Source: Variovorax saccharolyticus (GTDB lineage: Bacteria > Pseudomonadota > Gammaproteobacteria > Burkholderiales > Burkholderiaceae_C). From it: a stretch of DNA of 64,000 bases. The notes below the pieces were generated by a model. That model was not told the origin of the DNA. It was given only the letters and a program-made list of their open reading frames with translations, and ran no database searches. Positions 53,164-63,978 of this stretch are shown one piece after another. The position numbers were made by a program, and so were the translations under genes. The stretch is from assembly GCF_030316765.1 (NCBI RefSeq), contig NZ_JASZYT010000001.1:744001-808000 (forward strand), given 5' to 3'. Within the stretch, counting starts at the first letter, position 1, and every line of letters starts with the position of its first letter.

Positions 53164-54074
53164 GGCGGCGGATTGTAGAGATCGCGCCACCGGGCCACCC
53201 AGGACGCGAGCGATTCGGCGATCGTCGCCGCCTCGGCAGGGCCCAGGCCGAGCACGCCGGCTGCGGTTTGCAGGGCGGCCAGCGCCTCGGCCGGCGTCGC
53301 GGTCGCAAGCGGCGCGGCGCCATTCTGCTTGGACAGCTTGTCGCCGTCGGCGGCCAGCACCAGCGGCGTGTGCAGGTAGCTCGGCGTCGCGAACCCGAGG
53401 GCACTCTGCAGCAGGATCTGGCGCGCCGTGTTGTCGGCCAGGTCTTCGCCGCGCACCACGTCGGTGACACCCTGGTCGGCGTCGTCGACCACCACCGCGA
53501 GCTGGTAGGCCCAGGGCCCGTCGGCGCGCTTCAGCACGAAATCGCCGACCTCGCTGCCGACCGCCTGTTGCCGGGCGCCGAGGCGGCGGTCGTTCCAGCG
53601 CAGCATGGCATCGCCGCGGGCGGCCTCGAAGCGCGTGGTCGCGAAGCGCCAGGCGCGTGCCGGCTTGCCGTGCAGGCCGGTGCGGCAGGTGCCGGGATAG
53701 ACGCGCTCGCCGTGGCGCGCGTGGGCGATGCCGCGTTCGGCCAATGCCTGTTCGATGTCCTTGCGCGAACAGCCGCAGGGATAGGCCCACTGGCTGGCCA
53801 CCAGCCGGTCGAGCGCGCGCTGGTAGTGATCGGTGCGCCGGGTCTGCCACGCCGGCGGGTCGTCGGGCAGCAGGCCGCAATCGGCCAGCTGCGCGAGGAT
53901 CCGCTCGCCCAGGCCGGGCAGGCAGCGCTCGGTGTCGGCGTCCTCGATCCGCACCAGCCAGCGCGCTCGCGGGCCGCGGGCCCGCACGTCGAGCCAGCTG
54001 GCGAGCGCCGCGACCAGCGAGCCGGCATGCAGCGGCCCGGTCGGCGAGGGCGCGAAACGACCGACTCGAAGCAT
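53160..54074 (-). CDS. gluQ: Glutamyl-Q tRNA(Asp) synthetase
   Basis: 304 residues, a class I GluRS-like enzyme without an anticodon-binding domain. Markers: [15 protein letters not shown] (HIGH-like), [11 protein letters not shown] (KMSKS-like) and a zinc-binding [11 protein letters not shown] with a later Cys. It attaches glutamate to the queuosine base of tRNA-Asp rather than to tRNA ends. It overlaps trmB by 4 nt. The upstream FAD gene ends 14 nt before it on the opposite side of the start at 54074. Confidence 0.92.
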   Translation of the reverse strand: MLRVGRFAPSPTGPLHAGSLVAALASWLDVRARGPRARWLVRIEDADTERCLPGLGERILAQLADCGLLPDDPPAWQTRRTDHYQRALDRLVASQWAYPCGCSRKDIEQALAERGIAHARHGERVYPGTCRTGLHGKPARAWRFATTRFEAARGDAMLRWNDRRLGARQQAVGSEVGDFVLKRADGPWAYQLAVVVDDADQGVTDVVRGEDLADNTARQILLQSALGFATPSYLHTPLVLAADGDKLSKQNGAAPLATATPAEALAALQTAAGVLGLGPAEAATIAESLASWVARWRDLYNPPP

Positions 54075-54088
54075 CGACGGAAGGGGAT

Positions 54089-55159
54089 TCAGGCCACCTT
54101 GAGCGCCAGCGTCAGGCCCGACAGGAAGGCATCCTCGACCCGGTGGCCGGTGCACCAGTCGCCGGCGATACCGATGCGCGCCTTGGCGTCCCACAAGAAC
54201 GGCTTGCCCACCGGCACCTGGGTCTGCGCCTCGGGCCAGCAGCGCGCCTGGGCGTGCGAGGGCTCGGCCCGGATGCCGGTGATTTCGGCGAAGGCGCGCA
54301 GCAGCTTGGCCTCGACCCGCGCGGCGTCGTCGCGCAGGTGTTCCTGCGACCAGGCGGCGCTGGCCTGCAGGGTCCAGCGCTCGATCGGGTCGCGTCCGGG
54401 CTTGGAGGACTCGCGCGCCAGCCAGGCCACGCGATGATGGGTGCTGCGGGCGGCATTCCATTGCGGGCCCAGGTGCGACAGCGTCGGCTGGTTGGCCTGC
54501 GGGAAGGCGATCATCAGGGTCCAGCACGGCGCGATGCGAACCGCATCGATCTTGGCGCTCAGGTCGGTGGACAGGCGGCCATCGCCGAGCAGGGCACGGG
54601 CCCGGGCCGGCGGCACGGCGAGCAGCACCGCGTCGAAGCCCGAATAGACATGCTGCGATTCATCGGCGCCCGCGGTGCGCAGCTGCCAGCGCTTGCCGTC
54701 GAGCGCATCGGGCTCGATCTGCGTCACCTGGGTGCCCGTCAGCAGCGCGTCGCCCAGCGGCCGGGCCCAATGGGCGACCAGCGCATCCATGCCGGGCTGG
54801 GCGACGAAATGCGGTTCGCGTGCGGGCAGGGCGGCCTCGGCGACGCGGCCGTGGGCGTCCAGCACGCGCACCAGGTTGGCGCTCCAGGGCTTGCAGATCT
54901 GGGGGGTGGTTTCCAGCACGCGCGCAAAGCGCGGATCGCGCACCGTGAAGTACTGGGCGCCGCTGTCGAAGCGGCCGAAGGGCGTCGATTCGCTGGCCAT
55001 GCGGCCGCCGGTGGCGGCCTCGCGCTCGAACACGGTCACGCGGTGACCGGCCTGCAGCAGCGTTCGGGCACAGGCCACGCCGGCGATGCCGGCGCCGACG
55101 ACGGCGTAGTGGCGCGAGGCGGTGGATCGATGGCGGTCGGCAGCGGGTCGGATGGTCAT
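54089..55159 (-). CDS. FAD-dependent NAD(P)-binding oxidoreductase (renalase/amine oxidase-like)
   Basis: 356 residues. N-terminal FAD loop [15 protein letters not shown], then [21 protein letters not shown], which fits COG3380-type oxidoreductases; a late [16 protein letters not shown] binds the FAD ribityl region. Substrate unknown; it may oxidise small amines or NAD(P)H-like compounds as renalase does. It lies 14 nt upstream of gluQRS on the same strand and may share its transcript. Confidence 0.82.
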   Translation of the reverse strand: MTIRPAADRHRSTASRHYAVVGAGIAGVACARTLLQAGHRVTVFEREAATGGRMASESTPFGRFDSGAQYFTVRDPRFARVLETTPQICKPWSANLVRVLDAHGRVAEAALPAREPHFVAQPGMDALVAHWARPLGDALLTGTQVTQIEPDALDGKRWQLRTAGADESQHVYSGFDAVLLAVPPARARALLGDGRLSTDLSAKIDAVRIAPCWTLMIAFPQANQPTLSHLGPQWNAARSTHHRVAWLARESSKPGRDPIERWTLQASAAWSQEHLRDDAARVEAKLLRAFAEITGIRAEPSHAQARCWPEAQTQVPVGKPFLWDAKARIGIAGDWCTGHRVEDAFLSGLTLALKVA

Positions 55160-55208
55160 GGCGGTCTCTCTCGGTTGGTTGAGGTGACTCTAACCGGTCA
55201 TCTGCCGG

Positions 55209-56162
55209 TCATCGGCCGCGGTGGCGTTCCAGCAGGGCGCGCCGCGTGCCTTCGTGCTCGAAGCGCTCGAGCCACCACTGCATCGCGCGCCCCGGGCTGC
55301 CCGCGCTGCGCACGCGCCAGGCGCAGTGCATGGTGGCGACCGGCGGCACGCGCTCGGTCCGGCGCTCGACCAGGTGGCCGGCCTCGATGTAGGGCCGCGC
55401 CATCGGCTCGGGCAGGAAGCCGCCGCCGAGCCCATGCAGCTGGGCCGCGAGCTTGGCCTGCATGGTCGGCACCGTGAGCACGTCCTGGCCGCCGACCAGG
55501 TTGACCGTCATGCTCGGCCCCGAGCGCGACGAGTCGGCCGCGGCCACCGCGCGATGCGCGCGCAGCACCTCGTCGCTGAGCGGTTCGGCCAGCCGCGCCA
55601 GCGGATGGTGCGGCGCCACCGCGTAGACGAAGGCCAGCTCGCCCAGCGGCCGGCTGCGGATGCCGGTGGCGGTGAAGGCCAGGCTGGCGGCGTCGAGCAC
55701 CGAACCCACCGCCAGGTCGGCTTCGCCGCTGCTCAGCGCCTCGATGGTGCCGAGCAGGGTCTCGTCGCGCAGCTTGAGCCGGGTCGGCGGCTCGAGGGCA
55801 TAGAAGGCGTTGACCAGATCGAGCAGCGGATCGCGCGCGATCACGCTGTCGACCGCGATCGTCAGCATCGGCTCCCAGCCGGTGGCGATGCGCTTGACCC
55901 GGTTGGCGACGGCGTCGATCTCGCCCAGCAGCCGGGTCGATTCGCGCAGCAGTTCGACGCCGGCCTCGGTCAGCCTGGCCTGGCGCCCGCTGCGGTCGAA
56001 CAGCAGCACGTCCAGCGCGTCCTCGATCAGCCGGACCCGGTAGCTCAGCGCGCTCGGCACCAGGTCCAGCGAGCGGGCGGCGGCGGCGAAGCTGCCGGTG
56101 CTTGCCACGGTCTGCAGCATCGCGAAGGCATCGGGCGTCAGTACGTCACGGGCAGTGGGCAT
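55209..56162 (-). CDS. LysR family transcriptional regulator
   Basis: 317 residues. HTH at the N terminus (MLQTVASTGSFAAAARSLDL, then SALSYRVRLIEDALDVLLFDR) and an effector domain. It is divergent from the pirin gene with 144 bp between, so pirin-DoxX-flavodoxin-pirin is the likely target. MPTARDVLTP at 56162 was chosen because AAGG precedes it closely; an in-frame ATG at 56201 is a less likely alternative. No strong palindrome was seen in the gap. Confidence 0.88.
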   Translation of the reverse strand: MPTARDVLTPDAFAMLQTVASTGSFAAAARSLDLVPSALSYRVRLIEDALDVLLFDRSGRQARLTEAGVELLRESTRLLGEIDAVANRVKRIATGWEPMLTIAVDSVIARDPLLDLVNAFYALEPPTRLKLRDETLLGTIEALSSGEADLAVGSVLDAASLAFTATGIRSRPLGELAFVYAVAPHHPLARLAEPLSDEVLRAHRAVAAADSSRSGPSMTVNLVGGQDVLTVPTMQAKLAAQLHGLGGGFLPEPMARPYIEAGHLVERRTERVPPVATMHCAWRVRSAGSPGRAMQWWLERFEHEGTRRALLERHRGR

Positions 56163-56306
56163 GGCCTTCGGGCATTCAAAATAATTGAATGATGCCATCA
56201 AAGCGGCGCGCTTTCAGCAGGGGGAGCGGGCCCTAAAGTTCAGTCATCCGCTGCGCACAGGGCGCGGCATATCGAAAGGCCCTCCCCGGAGGGCAGGAGT
56301 TCGAAG

Positions 56307-57008
56307 ATGTTGAAGGTTCGCAAATCCCAGGAACGCGGTTATGCCGATCACGGCTGGCTGCGCTCGTTCCACAGTTTCTCGTTCGCTGGCTACTACGACC
56401 CGGCCCACATGGGCTTCGGCAACCTGCGCGTGATCAACGAAGACCGTGTCGCCGCGGGCGCCGGCTTCGGCACCCATGGCCACAAGGACATGGAGATCAT
56501 CAGCTACGTGCTGTCGGGCGAACTGGCGCACAAGGACAGCATGGGCAACGTGGAATCGATCCCGCCCGGCGATGTCCAGCGCATGAGCGCCGGCCGCGGT
56601 GTCATGCACAGCGAGTTCAATCACAAGGCCGACGAAACGACGCACTTCCTGCAGATCTGGATCGAGCCGAACGTGCGCGGCATCGCGCCCGGCTACGAGC
56701 AGAAGAGCTTCACCAACGAGGAGAAGCGCGGCAAGCTGCGCCTGGTCGCGTCGCCCGACGGCGCCGAAGGCTCGGTGCTGGTGCATGCCGACGCCCGCCT
56801 GTTCGCAGGCCTGCTCGACGGCGATGAACAAGCCAGCCTGGCGCTGGACCCGAAGCGCAAGAGCTACGTGCACCTGGTGCGCGGCGAGCTCGAAGCCAAT
56901 GGCACGAAGCTCGCTTCCGGCGATGCCGCGCTGCTCGAAGGCGAGAGCCAGCTGAGGCTCGGCGCCGCGAAGGATGCCGAAGTGCTCGTGTTCGATCTCG
57001 CCGCCTGA
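56307..57008 (+). CDS. Pirin family protein (YhhW-like, quercetinase type)
   Basis: 233 residues. A bicupin with the metal ligands of the YhhW group in GTHGHKDMEI (two His) and MHSEFN (His and Glu). YhhW-like pirins have quercetin 2,3-dioxygenase activity in vitro; their physiological role is open. It starts a four-gene operon, divergent from a LysR gene. AGGAG ribosome site 8 nt upstream of the ATG. Confidence 0.9.
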   Translation: MLKVRKSQERGYADHGWLRSFHSFSFAGYYDPAHMGFGNLRVINEDRVAAGAGFGTHGHKDMEIISYVLSGELAHKDSMGNVESIPPGDVQRMSAGRGVMHSEFNHKADETTHFLQIWIEPNVRGIAPGYEQKSFTNEEKRGKLRLVASPDGAEGSVLVHADARLFAGLLDGDEQASLALDPKRKSYVHLVRGELEANGTKLASGDAALLEGESQLRLGAAKDAEVLVFDLAA

Positions 57009-57044
57009 ATTTCAACTTTTTTTCAACCCAGAGGAGTCCATCCC

Positions 57045-57482
57045 ATGTCCACCACCACTGCCCCCTACGCCGCTGCACCCGCCGCCGGCGCCACGCAGGA
57101 TTCGCTCGCGCTGCTCGGCCGCGTGCTGATCGCCTTGCTCTTCGTGCCGGCCGGCTTCGCCAAGATCGGCGGCTTCGCCGGCATCGTCGGCTACATCGGC
57201 GCCGTCGGCCTGCCGCTGCCGCAGCTCGGCGCGGTCATCGCGATCGTCGTCGAGCTCGGTCTGGGCCTGTTGCTGCTGGTCGGCTACAAGACGCGCATCG
57301 TGTCGATCGTGCTGGCGGTGTTCACGGTCGCGACCGCGGTGTTCTTCCACAACTATTGGGCGATGCCCGCCGACAAGGCGTACATCAACCAGCTGATGTT
57401 CTTCAAGAACATCGCGATCGCCGGCGGTCTGTTCGCGATCGCCGCGCTCGGCGCCGGCCGCTTCTCGATCGACAGGAAGTAA
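57045..57482 (+). CDS. DoxX family membrane protein
   Basis: 145 residues with four hydrophobic helices (ALLGRVLIALLFVPAGFAKI; VIAIVVELGLGLLLLVGY; VSIVLAVFTVATAVFF; IAIAGGLFAIAALGA). DoxX-like proteins are often encoded with pirins and NADPH-quinone reductases and are linked to redox/thiol homeostasis; the reaction is unknown. AGGAG ribosome site 6-7 nt upstream. It follows pirin by 36 nt. Confidence 0.88.
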   Translation: MSTTTAPYAAAPAAGATQDSLALLGRVLIALLFVPAGFAKIGGFAGIVGYIGAVGLPLPQLGAVIAIVVELGLGLLLLVGYKTRIVSIVLAVFTVATAVFFHNYWAMPADKAYINQLMFFKNIAIAGGLFAIAALGAGRFSIDRK

Positions 57483-57492
57483 GTTCCCCGGG

Positions 57493-57516
57493 CCCGGCTG
57501 CGCAGGCCGGGCTTTG
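57493..57516 (+). terminator. Terminator-like hairpin after doxX
   Basis: GCCCGGC-(7 nt)-GCCGGGC, a perfect 7-bp stem followed by only three T residues, between doxX and the flavodoxin gene. Partial termination or processing is likely. Confidence 0.5.
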
Positions 57517-57556
57517 CGTACGATGCGCGATCTGTTTTTTCTTCCAGGACCAATCG

Positions 57557-58108
57557 ATGGCGGACATCGTCGTAGTGTTTCATTCGGGCTACGGCCATAC
57601 GCAGCGAATCGCGCAGGCGGTGGCCGATGGAGCGGAGGCCCACCTGCTCGCGATCGACGCCGACGGCAATCTCCCGGCCCACGGCTGGGAACTGCTGGCG
57701 GCGGCCGACGCGATCATCATGGGCTCGCCCACCTACATGGGCGGGCCGAGCTGGCAGTTCAAGAAGTTCGCCGATGCCTCCTCCAAGGTCTGGTTCGTCC
57801 AGGGCTGGAAGGACAAGCTCTTCGCCGGCTTCAGCAACAGCGCCGCCATGAACGGCGACAAGGACGCCACGCTCACCTATCTCTGGCACCTGGCCATGCA
57901 GCATGGCGGCCTGTGGGTCAGCCTCGGGCTCATGCCGAGCAACAACAAGGCGGCGACGCGCGATTCGATCAACTACGTCGGCGGCTACAACGGCCTGCTG
58001 ACCACATCGCCCACCGATGCGAGCCCCGCCGAGATGGCCCGCGGTGACTTCGACACCGCGCGCGCATTCGGCGAGCGCGTAGCGGAAGTGGCAAGATCGC
58101 GGGGCTGA
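57557..58108 (+). CDS. Flavodoxin-fold NAD(P)H:quinone oxidoreductase (WrbA-like)
   Basis: 183 residues. FMN phosphate loop VVVFHSGYGHTQRIA, then GSPTYMGGPSWQFKKF and GLMPSNNKA, as in WrbA/flavodoxin quinone reductases. It should perform two-electron reduction of quinones with NAD(P)H, detoxifying them. It lies in the pirin operon and supports a role against quinone or flavonoid stress. It is 29 nt before the second pirin. Confidence 0.88.
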   Translation: MADIVVVFHSGYGHTQRIAQAVADGAEAHLLAIDADGNLPAHGWELLAAADAIIMGSPTYMGGPSWQFKKFADASSKVWFVQGWKDKLFAGFSNSAAMNGDKDATLTYLWHLAMQHGGLWVSLGLMPSNNKAATRDSINYVGGYNGLLTTSPTDASPAEMARGDFDTARAFGERVAEVARSRG

Positions 58109-58137
58109 TTCCGCAACCGCCCCACGGAGAACCCCCG

Positions 58138-59052
58138 ATGACCGAACCGCTTCTGCTTCAACCCCACGACAAGGACCTGGGCGGAGGCTTCAAGGTGCGG
58201 CGCGTGCTGCCGGCGGCCAAGCGCCGCGCGGTCGGCCCCTTCGTGTTCTTCGACCACTTCGGACCGGCGACCGAGACGGCCGGCTCCGAGCACGACGTGC
58301 GCCCGCATCCGCACATCGGACTGGCGACCGTCACCTATCTCTTCGAAGGCGCGATGATGCATCGCGACAGCCTCGGCAGCGTGCAGGAGATCCGCCCCGG
58401 CGCCATCAACTGGATGACCGCCGGGCGCGGCATCGTGCATTCGGAGCGCAAGCCCGAAGCGCTGCTCGACGCCACCTACGTGAATCACGGCCTGCAGCTG
58501 TGGGCCGCACTGCCGCAGGCCCACGAAGAGGCCGAGCCCAGCTTCACGCACACCGCGGCGGCGGACATCCCGGCGCTCGAGGTGCAGGGCGTGCCGGTGC
58601 GGGTGCTGATCGGCGAGGCCTTCGGCGCGCGTTCGCCGGTGGCGACCTTCTCCAAGACCGTGTATCTCGACCTGGCGCTGCCCGCCGGCGCGCGCTTCGA
58701 ACTGCCGGCGCTGGCAGCCGAACTCGCGGTCTATCCGGTCGATGGCGACATCACGCTCGACGGCGAAGCCGTGCCGCAGCACACGATGGCGGTGCTGCCC
58801 GAAGGCCGTGGCGGCGTGCTGGCGGCGCAGGGCCCGGTGCGGCTGGTGGTCATCGGCGGCGAGCCGCTCGACGGGCCGCGCTTCATCACCTGGAACTTCG
58901 TCTCGAGCCGGCGCGAGCGCATCCTCGAGGCCGGCGCCGACTGGGCCGCCCAGCGCATGGGTCAGGTGCCCGGCGAGACCGAGTTCATTCCGCTGCCGGG
59001 GCATCCGTTCCAGGTGCAGCAGGCGGCCGACAGCGGCACCACGCCGGCCTGA
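58138..59052 (+). CDS. Pirin family protein (second, longer type)
   Basis: 304 residues, a bicupin of the pirin family: FFDHFGPAT, then HPHIGLATVTYLFEGAMMHRDSLG and GRGIVHSERK hold the candidate metal His/Glu ligands. It is longer than the first pirin and of the human-Pirin-like group. Acts presumably as a metal-dependent dioxygenase or redox sensor. It ends the operon; the start follows ACGGAGA by 7 nt. Confidence 0.88.
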   Translation: MTEPLLLQPHDKDLGGGFKVRRVLPAAKRRAVGPFVFFDHFGPATETAGSEHDVRPHPHIGLATVTYLFEGAMMHRDSLGSVQEIRPGAINWMTAGRGIVHSERKPEALLDATYVNHGLQLWAALPQAHEEAEPSFTHTAAADIPALEVQGVPVRVLIGEAFGARSPVATFSKTVYLDLALPAGARFELPALAAELAVYPVDGDITLDGEAVPQHTMAVLPEGRGGVLAAQGPVRLVVIGGEPLDGPRFITWNFVSSRRERILEAGADWAAQRMGQVPGETEFIPLPGHPFQVQQAADSGTTPA

Positions 59053-59066
59053 GCCCGGGACCGTTT

Positions 59067-59852
59067 TCAGCCCTTTCGGGCCAGGTCCGGGTCTTCGGGC
59101 GCGCGCGCGCTGGCGCGGTTCGCGCGTGCGCTCAGGTCGGGCGCCAGCGACTCGCGGCCGTCGAACACGAAGCATTCGCCGTGGTAGTGCGCGCCGCCGA
59201 CCTGCTCGAAGTACTTGAGGATCCCGCCTTCGAGCTGCAGCACGTCGGCGACGCCGGCTTCGCGCATCAGGATCGCCGCCTTCTCGCAACGGATGCCGCC
59301 GGTGCAGAAGCTGACCACGGTCTTGCCGGCCAGTTCGTCGGCGTGCTGCTTCAGGGCCTTCGGGAAATCGGTGAACTTGCCGATGCGCCAGTCGATCGCG
59401 CCGTCGAAGGTGCCGTGATCGACCTCGAAGGCGTTTCGGGTGTCGAGCAGCGCGATCGGCTTGCCGGCATCGTCGTGCCCCTGGTCGAGCCAGCGCTTGA
59501 GCGTAGCGGCGTCGACCCCCGGCGCCCGGCCCGCGGCCGGCTGGATCGCCGGATGGTCCATCCGGATGATCTCGCGCTTCAGCTTGACCAGCATGCGCCG
59601 GAACGGCTGCGCCTGCGACCAGCTTTCCTTGGCTTCGAGGTCGGCAAAGCGGGGATCGGCGCGCAGTTCGCCGAGAAAAGTGCGGACCTGGTCCTTTTCT
59701 CCGGCGAGAAAGAGGTTGATGCCCTCGGGCGCGAGCAGGATGGTGCCCTTGAGCGCGAGCGCATGGGTGCGGGCCCGCAGCTGCTCGCGAAGGTCGGCGC
59801 CGTCGGCGATGCCGACGAACTTGTAAGCCGCGATGTTCAGTATTTCTTGCAC
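59067..59852 (-). CDS. trhO: tRNA uridine(34) hydroxylase TrhO (rhodanese family)
   Basis: 261 residues. An N-terminal ferredoxin-like domain opens [12 protein letters not shown], and the rhodanese domain carries CTGGIRC, the active-site loop of TrhO/YceA. It introduces oxygen at C5 of wobble U34 in tRNA, in the route to 5-methoxyuridine or cmo5U. The GTG start was chosen to match the family N terminus; an ATG at 59879 would add 9 residues and lacks a ribosome site. It is divergent from dnaE and convergent with the second pirin. Confidence 0.88.
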   Translation of the reverse strand: MQEILNIAAYKFVGIADGADLREQLRARTHALALKGTILLAPEGINLFLAGEKDQVRTFLGELRADPRFADLEAKESWSQAQPFRRMLVKLKREIIRMDHPAIQPAAGRAPGVDAATLKRWLDQGHDDAGKPIALLDTRNAFEVDHGTFDGAIDWRIGKFTDFPKALKQHADELAGKTVVSFCTGGIRCEKAAILMREAGVADVLQLEGGILKYFEQVGGAHYHGECFVFDGRESLAPDLSARANRASARAPEDPDLARKG

Positions 59853-59902
59853 GGGGCGCGATTGTAGGGATGCCCGCATCACATCGTGGAGGCAGCCTTT
59901 TC

Positions 59903-59908
59903 TACAAT
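59903..59908 (+). promoter_or_regulatory. -10 element upstream of dnaE
   Basis: TACAAT, one base off consensus, six bases before the dnaE ATG, which would give a very short or absent leader. No -35 hexamer is visible at normal spacing. A TACAAT also occurs on the other strand at 59865-59870 before trhO. Confidence 0.4.
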
Positions 59909-59914
59909 GGCCGG

Positions 59915-62900
59915 ATGTTCGTTCACCTGCGCCTGCACACCGAGTTTTCCGTCGTCGACGGCACCAACCGCATCGATGAAGTCGTCAAGGCCGCGGCCGC
60001 CGACGGCCAGCCCTCGCTGGCGATCACCGACCTCAACAACCTCTTCGGCGCCGTCAAGTTCTACAAGGAGGCGCGCGGCAAGGGCGTCAAGCCGGTGCTG
60101 GGCGCCGAGGTCTACCTCGAAGGGCTGGGCGCCGAGCCCGGCGCTCTCACGCGCATCGTGCTGCTGGTGCAGAACAAGGAAGGCTATCTGCACCTGTCCG
60201 AACTGCTGGCGCGTGCCTGGACCCAGAACGTCGGCCGCGGCCAGGCCCAGGCGGCCTGCAAGCTGGCCTGGCTCGAAGAGCTGCAGGGCGGGCTGATCGC
60301 GCTGTCGGGCGCGCAGGCCGGGCCGCTGGGTGCGCCGCTGCTGCAGGGCCAGGAAGAGCGCGCGGCCGAGGTCGCGCTGCAGCTCGCCGGCCTGTTCCCG
60401 CACCGCTTCTACATCGAGCTGCAGCGGGCCGGCCGGCCCGAGGACGAGCCGCACGTGATCGCGGCCGTCAAGCTCGCCGCGCGCCTCAAGCTGCCGGTGG
60501 TCGCGACCCATCCGGTGCAGTTCGCCACCGCCGACGACTACGAGGCGCACGAGGCGCGGGTCTGCATTTCCGAAGGCGAGATCCTCGGCAACCCGCGGCG
60601 GGTGCGCAAGTTCACGCGCGAGCAGTACTTCAAGTCCTCGGCCGAAATGGCGCAGTTGTTCGCCGATGTGCCGAGCGCGCTGGCCAACACGGTCGAGATC
60701 GCCAAGCGCTGCAACCTCACGCTGGTGCTCGGCAAGCCGCAGCTGCCGAATTTCCCGACGCCCAACGGCATGCCGATCGAGGAGTACTTCCGGGTCGCCT
60801 CCTTCGAGGGGCTCGAAGAGCGCCTGGCGCACCTGTATCCGGACGCGGGCAAGCGCGATGCCGAGCGCCCGCGCTACGTCGAGCGGCTCGAGTTCGAGAT
60901 CAACACCATCCTCAAGATGGGCTTCCCGGGCTACTTCCTGATCGTCGGCGACTTCATCAACTGGGCCAAGAAGAACGGCTGCCCGGTCGGTCCGGGCCGG
61001 GGCTCGGGCGCCGGCTCGCTGGTCGCCTATGCGCTCAAGATCACCGACCTCGACCCGCTCGAATACAAGCTGCTGTTCGAGCGTTTCCTGAACCCGGAGC
61101 GGGTCTCGATGCCCGACTTCGACATCGACTTCTGCCAGGGCAACCGCGACCGCGTCATCGATTACGTCAAGGACAAGTACGGCCGCGATGCGGTGAGCCA
61201 GATCGCCACCTTCGGCACCATGGCCGCACGGGCCGCGATCCGCGACGTCGGCCGCGTGCTCGACATGAGCTACATGTTCTGCGACGGCATCAGCAAGCTG
61301 ATCCCGAACAAGCCGGGCAAGCCGGTGACGATCCAGTACCCGCCCGCTGACCTGTCGGAGGCCGACCGGGAAAAGTACGCCATCGCGGCGGAGCCGCAGC
61401 TCGCGGCCCGGATCGAGAAGGAAGAAGAAGTCCGCATGCTGGTCGAGCTGGCACAGAAGCTCGAAGGCATGACACGCAACATCGGCATGCACGCGGGCGG
61501 CGTGCTGATCGCGCCGGGCAAGCTCACCGACTTCTGCCCGCTCTACCAGCAGCCGGGCAGCGACTCGGCCGTGAGCCAGTACGACAAGGACGACGTCGAG
61601 GCCGTGGGCCTGGTCAAGTTCGACTTTCTGGGCCTGGCCACGCTGACCATCCTGGAGATCGCCAAGGACTTCATCGTCGCCCGCCACAAGGGCCAGGAGA
61701 ACTTCGCCTTCGAGAACATTCCGCTCAACGACGTGCCCACGTACAAGCTGTTCTCCGAGGGCAAGACCGAGGCCGTGTTCCAGTTCGAATCGCGCGGCAT
61801 GCAGGGCATGCTGAAGGACGCGCGGCCGACCCGGCTCGAAGACCTGATCGCGCTGAACGCGCTCTACCGTCCGGGCCCGATGGACCTGATCCCCAGCTTC
61901 GTGGCGCGCAAGCACGGGCGCGAGCCGGTCGAGTATCCGCACCCGCTGGTGGCCGAGATGCTCTCCGAGACCTACGGCATCATGGTCTACCAAGAGCAGG
62001 TGATGCAGACCGCGCAGATCCTCGGCGGCTACTCGCTCGGCGGCGCCGACCTCTTGCGCCGCGCGATGGGCAAGAAGAAGGCCGAGGAGATGGCCGAGCA
62101 CCGCGAGATCTTCCGCAAGGGCGCGGCCAAGAACGACATCGACCAGAAGAAGGCCGACGAGATCTTCGACCTGATGGAGAAGTTCGCGGGCTACGGCTTC
62201 AACAAGTCGCACGCGGCCGCCTACTCGCTGCTGGCGTATCACACGGGTTGGCTCAAGGTCCACTACACGGCCGAGTTCTTCTGCGCCAACATGACGGTGG
62301 AAATGGATGACACCGACAAGCTCAAGGTGTTGTTCGAGGACGCGCAGAAGAACTTCGGCATGAGCTTCGAGCCGCCGGACGTGAACCGCGGCAACTACCG
62401 CTTCGAGCCGGTCGATGACCGCTCGATCCGCTACGGGCTCGGCGCCGTCAAGGGCACCGGCCAGCTCGCGGTCGAGGCGATCGTCAAGGCGCGCGAGGAG
62501 GGCGGCCCGTTCACGAGCCTGTTCGACTTCTGCGTGCGCGTGGATCGCCAGCGCATCAACAAGCGCACGGTCGAGGCGCTGATCAAGGCCGGCGCCTTCG
62601 ATTCGCTGCAGCAGAACCGCGCCTCGCTGGTCGCTTCGGTCGACCGCGCCTTCGAGTTCGCCAACGCGACCCAGGCCAACGTGGCGCAGGCCGACATCTT
62701 CGGCGACTGCGAACACGGCTCGGCCACCCAGGAGCCCGAGCTCGTCGACGCCACGCCCTGGGGCGTCAAGGAACGGCTCACCTACGAGAAGACGGCGGTC
62801 GGCTTCTATCTCTCGGGCCACCTGTTCGACGAGGTGTCGCACGAGGTGCGGCGCTTCTGCAAGCGCCAGATCGACGACCTGCTCGACAGCCGCGATCCGC

Positions 62901-63415
62901 AAGTGATCGCGGGCATCGTGAGCGACTTCCGCGTCATCAACGGCCAGCGCGGCCGGCTCGCGATCTTCAAGCTCGACGACAAGTCGGGCGCGATCGACGC
63001 CACCGCCGACGAGGCGCTGTTCAACGCCAACCGCAACGTGCTCAAGGACGACGAACTGGTGATCGTGAGCGGCCGCCTGCAGCCCGGACGCGGCGGCTTC
63101 GAGGCCCGCTTCCAGGTGCAGCAGGTGTGGGACCTTGCCAGCGCGCGTTGCCGCTTCGGCAAGTTCCTGCGCGTCGCGGTCAACGGCAAGGCGCCGGACA
63201 TCGCGCGGCTCGTGAAGGACTTCCCGCCGCGCACCGAGCAGAGCGAGCATGGCGACCTGCAGCAGGGGCTGGGCGTGCGCCTGTCGATGGCCCGCGGCGG
63301 TGCCCAGGTCGAGCTGCAGCTGGGCGAGCGCGCGAAGTTCTTCCCCACCGACGCGGCGCTGGCCAGCTGGATGGCGCAGGCCGACGCGGGCAGGGCGGCC
63401 GTGGTCTACGAGTAG
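59915..63415 (+). CDS. dnaE: DNA polymerase III alpha subunit
   Basis: 1166 residues, the replicative polymerase. N-terminal PHP domain ([17 protein letters not shown]), catalytic aspartates in MPDFDIDF (about 399-405), [18 protein letters not shown] finger motif, HhH-like region, OB fold ([17 protein letters not shown]) and a C-terminal beta/tau-binding part. ATG 59915 ([11 protein letters not shown]) is the family start; the upstream in-frame ATG at 59870 overlaps trhO. Paralogue of the DnaE2 at 20865. Confidence 0.97.
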   Translation: MFVHLRLHTEFSVVDGTNRIDEVVKAAAADGQPSLAITDLNNLFGAVKFYKEARGKGVKPVLGAEVYLEGLGAEPGALTRIVLLVQNKEGYLHLSELLARAWTQNVGRGQAQAACKLAWLEELQGGLIALSGAQAGPLGAPLLQGQEERAAEVALQLAGLFPHRFYIELQRAGRPEDEPHVIAAVKLAARLKLPVVATHPVQFATADDYEAHEARVCISEGEILGNPRRVRKFTREQYFKSSAEMAQLFADVPSALANTVEIAKRCNLTLVLGKPQLPNFPTPNGMPIEEYFRVASFEGLEERLAHLYPDAGKRDAERPRYVERLEFEINTILKMGFPGYFLIVGDFINWAKKNGCPVGPGRGSGAGSLVAYALKITDLDPLEYKLLFERFLNPERVSMPDFDIDFCQGNRDRVIDYVKDKYGRDAVSQIATFGTMAARAAIRDVGRVLDMSYMFCDGISKLIPNKPGKPVTIQYPPADLSEADREKYAIAAEPQLAARIEKEEEVRMLVELAQKLEGMTRNIGMHAGGVLIAPGKLTDFCPLYQQPGSDSAVSQYDKDDVEAVGLVKFDFLGLATLTILEIAKDFIVARHKGQENFAFENIPLNDVPTYKLFSEGKTEAVFQFESRGMQGMLKDARPTRLEDLIALNALYRPGPMDLIPSFVARKHGREPVEYPHPLVAEMLSETYGIMVYQEQVMQTAQILGGYSLGGADLLRRAMGKKKAEEMAEHREIFRKGAAKNDIDQKKADEIFDLMEKFAGYGFNKSHAAAYSLLAYHTGWLKVHYTAEFFCANMTVEMDDTDKLKVLFEDAQKNFGMSFEPPDVNRGNYRFEPVDDRSIRYGLGAVKGTGQLAVEAIVKAREEGGPFTSLFDFCVRVDRQRINKRTVEALIKAGAFDSLQQNRASLVASVDRAFEFANATQANVAQADIFGDCEHGSATQEPELVDATPWGVKERLTYEKTAVGFYLSGHLFDEVSHEVRRFCKRQIDDLLDSRDPQVIAGIVSDFRVINGQRGRLAIFKLDDKSGAIDATADEALFNANRNVLKDDELVIVSGRLQPGRGGFEARFQVQQVWDLASARCRFGKFLRVAVNGKAPDIARLVKDFPPRTEQSEHGDLQQGLGVRLSMARGGAQVELQLGERAKFFPTDAALASWMAQADAGRAAVVYE

Positions 63416-63417
63416 CG

Positions 63418-63978
63418 ATGGCCATGTGGTCTCTCGACCGCCAACTGTTCCTGCTGCTGAACGCCGACGCGGACGCGCATGAGTGGGTCGTCGAGTCGGG
63501 ACACCTGCTGGCGGTCCACGCCCACTGGTTCTTGCTGGCGCTCCTGCTCGGCCTCGCGCTGCACCGCTGGCGGCCGGTCGTGCGGCCGGTCCTGGTCGGT
63601 TTGCTGGCGATCGCCATCGGCAGCCTGGCCTGCGAACTCATCGCGATGGTGTGGGACCGGCCACGTCCGTTCGAGAACGGCCTCGGCATTCCGCACATGA
63701 TGCATGTCGGCAGCCCGTCCTTTCCCAGCAGCCATGCGACCGCCTACGTGGCGCTGGCCTGCTCGTTCCTGCTGGTTGCCAGATACCGCGCGGTCGGCGC
63801 CGTGCTGCTCGCGCTGGCGGGCCTCGTGAGCATCGCGCGCGTGGTGGTCGGGGTGCACTATCCGCTGGACATCGCGGTCGGCGTGGCGATCGGGTGCTTG
63901 GCAGCGATCGCTGCGCACTTCCTGATCGCACAACTGCCCGGCATTGCCAATTCCAGGTCGGATCACGAACTCCTGTAG
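63418..63978 (+). CDS. PAP2 family phosphatase (undecaprenyl-diphosphatase-like)
   Basis: 186 residues, membrane protein with about five helices. The three PAP2 motifs are present: VWDRPRPFENG, PSFPSSHATAY and ARVVVGVHYPLD. Such enzymes dephosphorylate undecaprenyl pyrophosphate or lipid phosphates in the membrane. ATG 63418 follows the dnaE stop by 2 nt; ATG 63424 is an alternative. Coupled to dnaE by position, not by known function. Complete within the window. Confidence 0.85.
   Translation: MAMWSLDRQLFLLLNADADAHEWVVESGHLLAVHAHWFLLALLLGLALHRWRPVVRPVLVGLLAIAIGSLACELIAMVWDRPRPFENGLGIPHMMHVGSPSFPSSHATAYVALACSFLLVARYRAVGAVLLALAGLVSIARVVVGVHYPLDIAVGVAIGCLAAIAAHFLIAQLPGIANSRSDHELL

Noticed and set aside
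57009..57044. T-rich run after the first pirin as a terminator
   Set aside because: The run of T (ACTTTTTTTC) has no stem before it, and the next gene follows within 36 nt with a good ribosome site.
59879..63250. 1123-residue minus-strand frame over dnaE
   Set aside because: Antisense shadow of dnaE, low complexity and without motifs.
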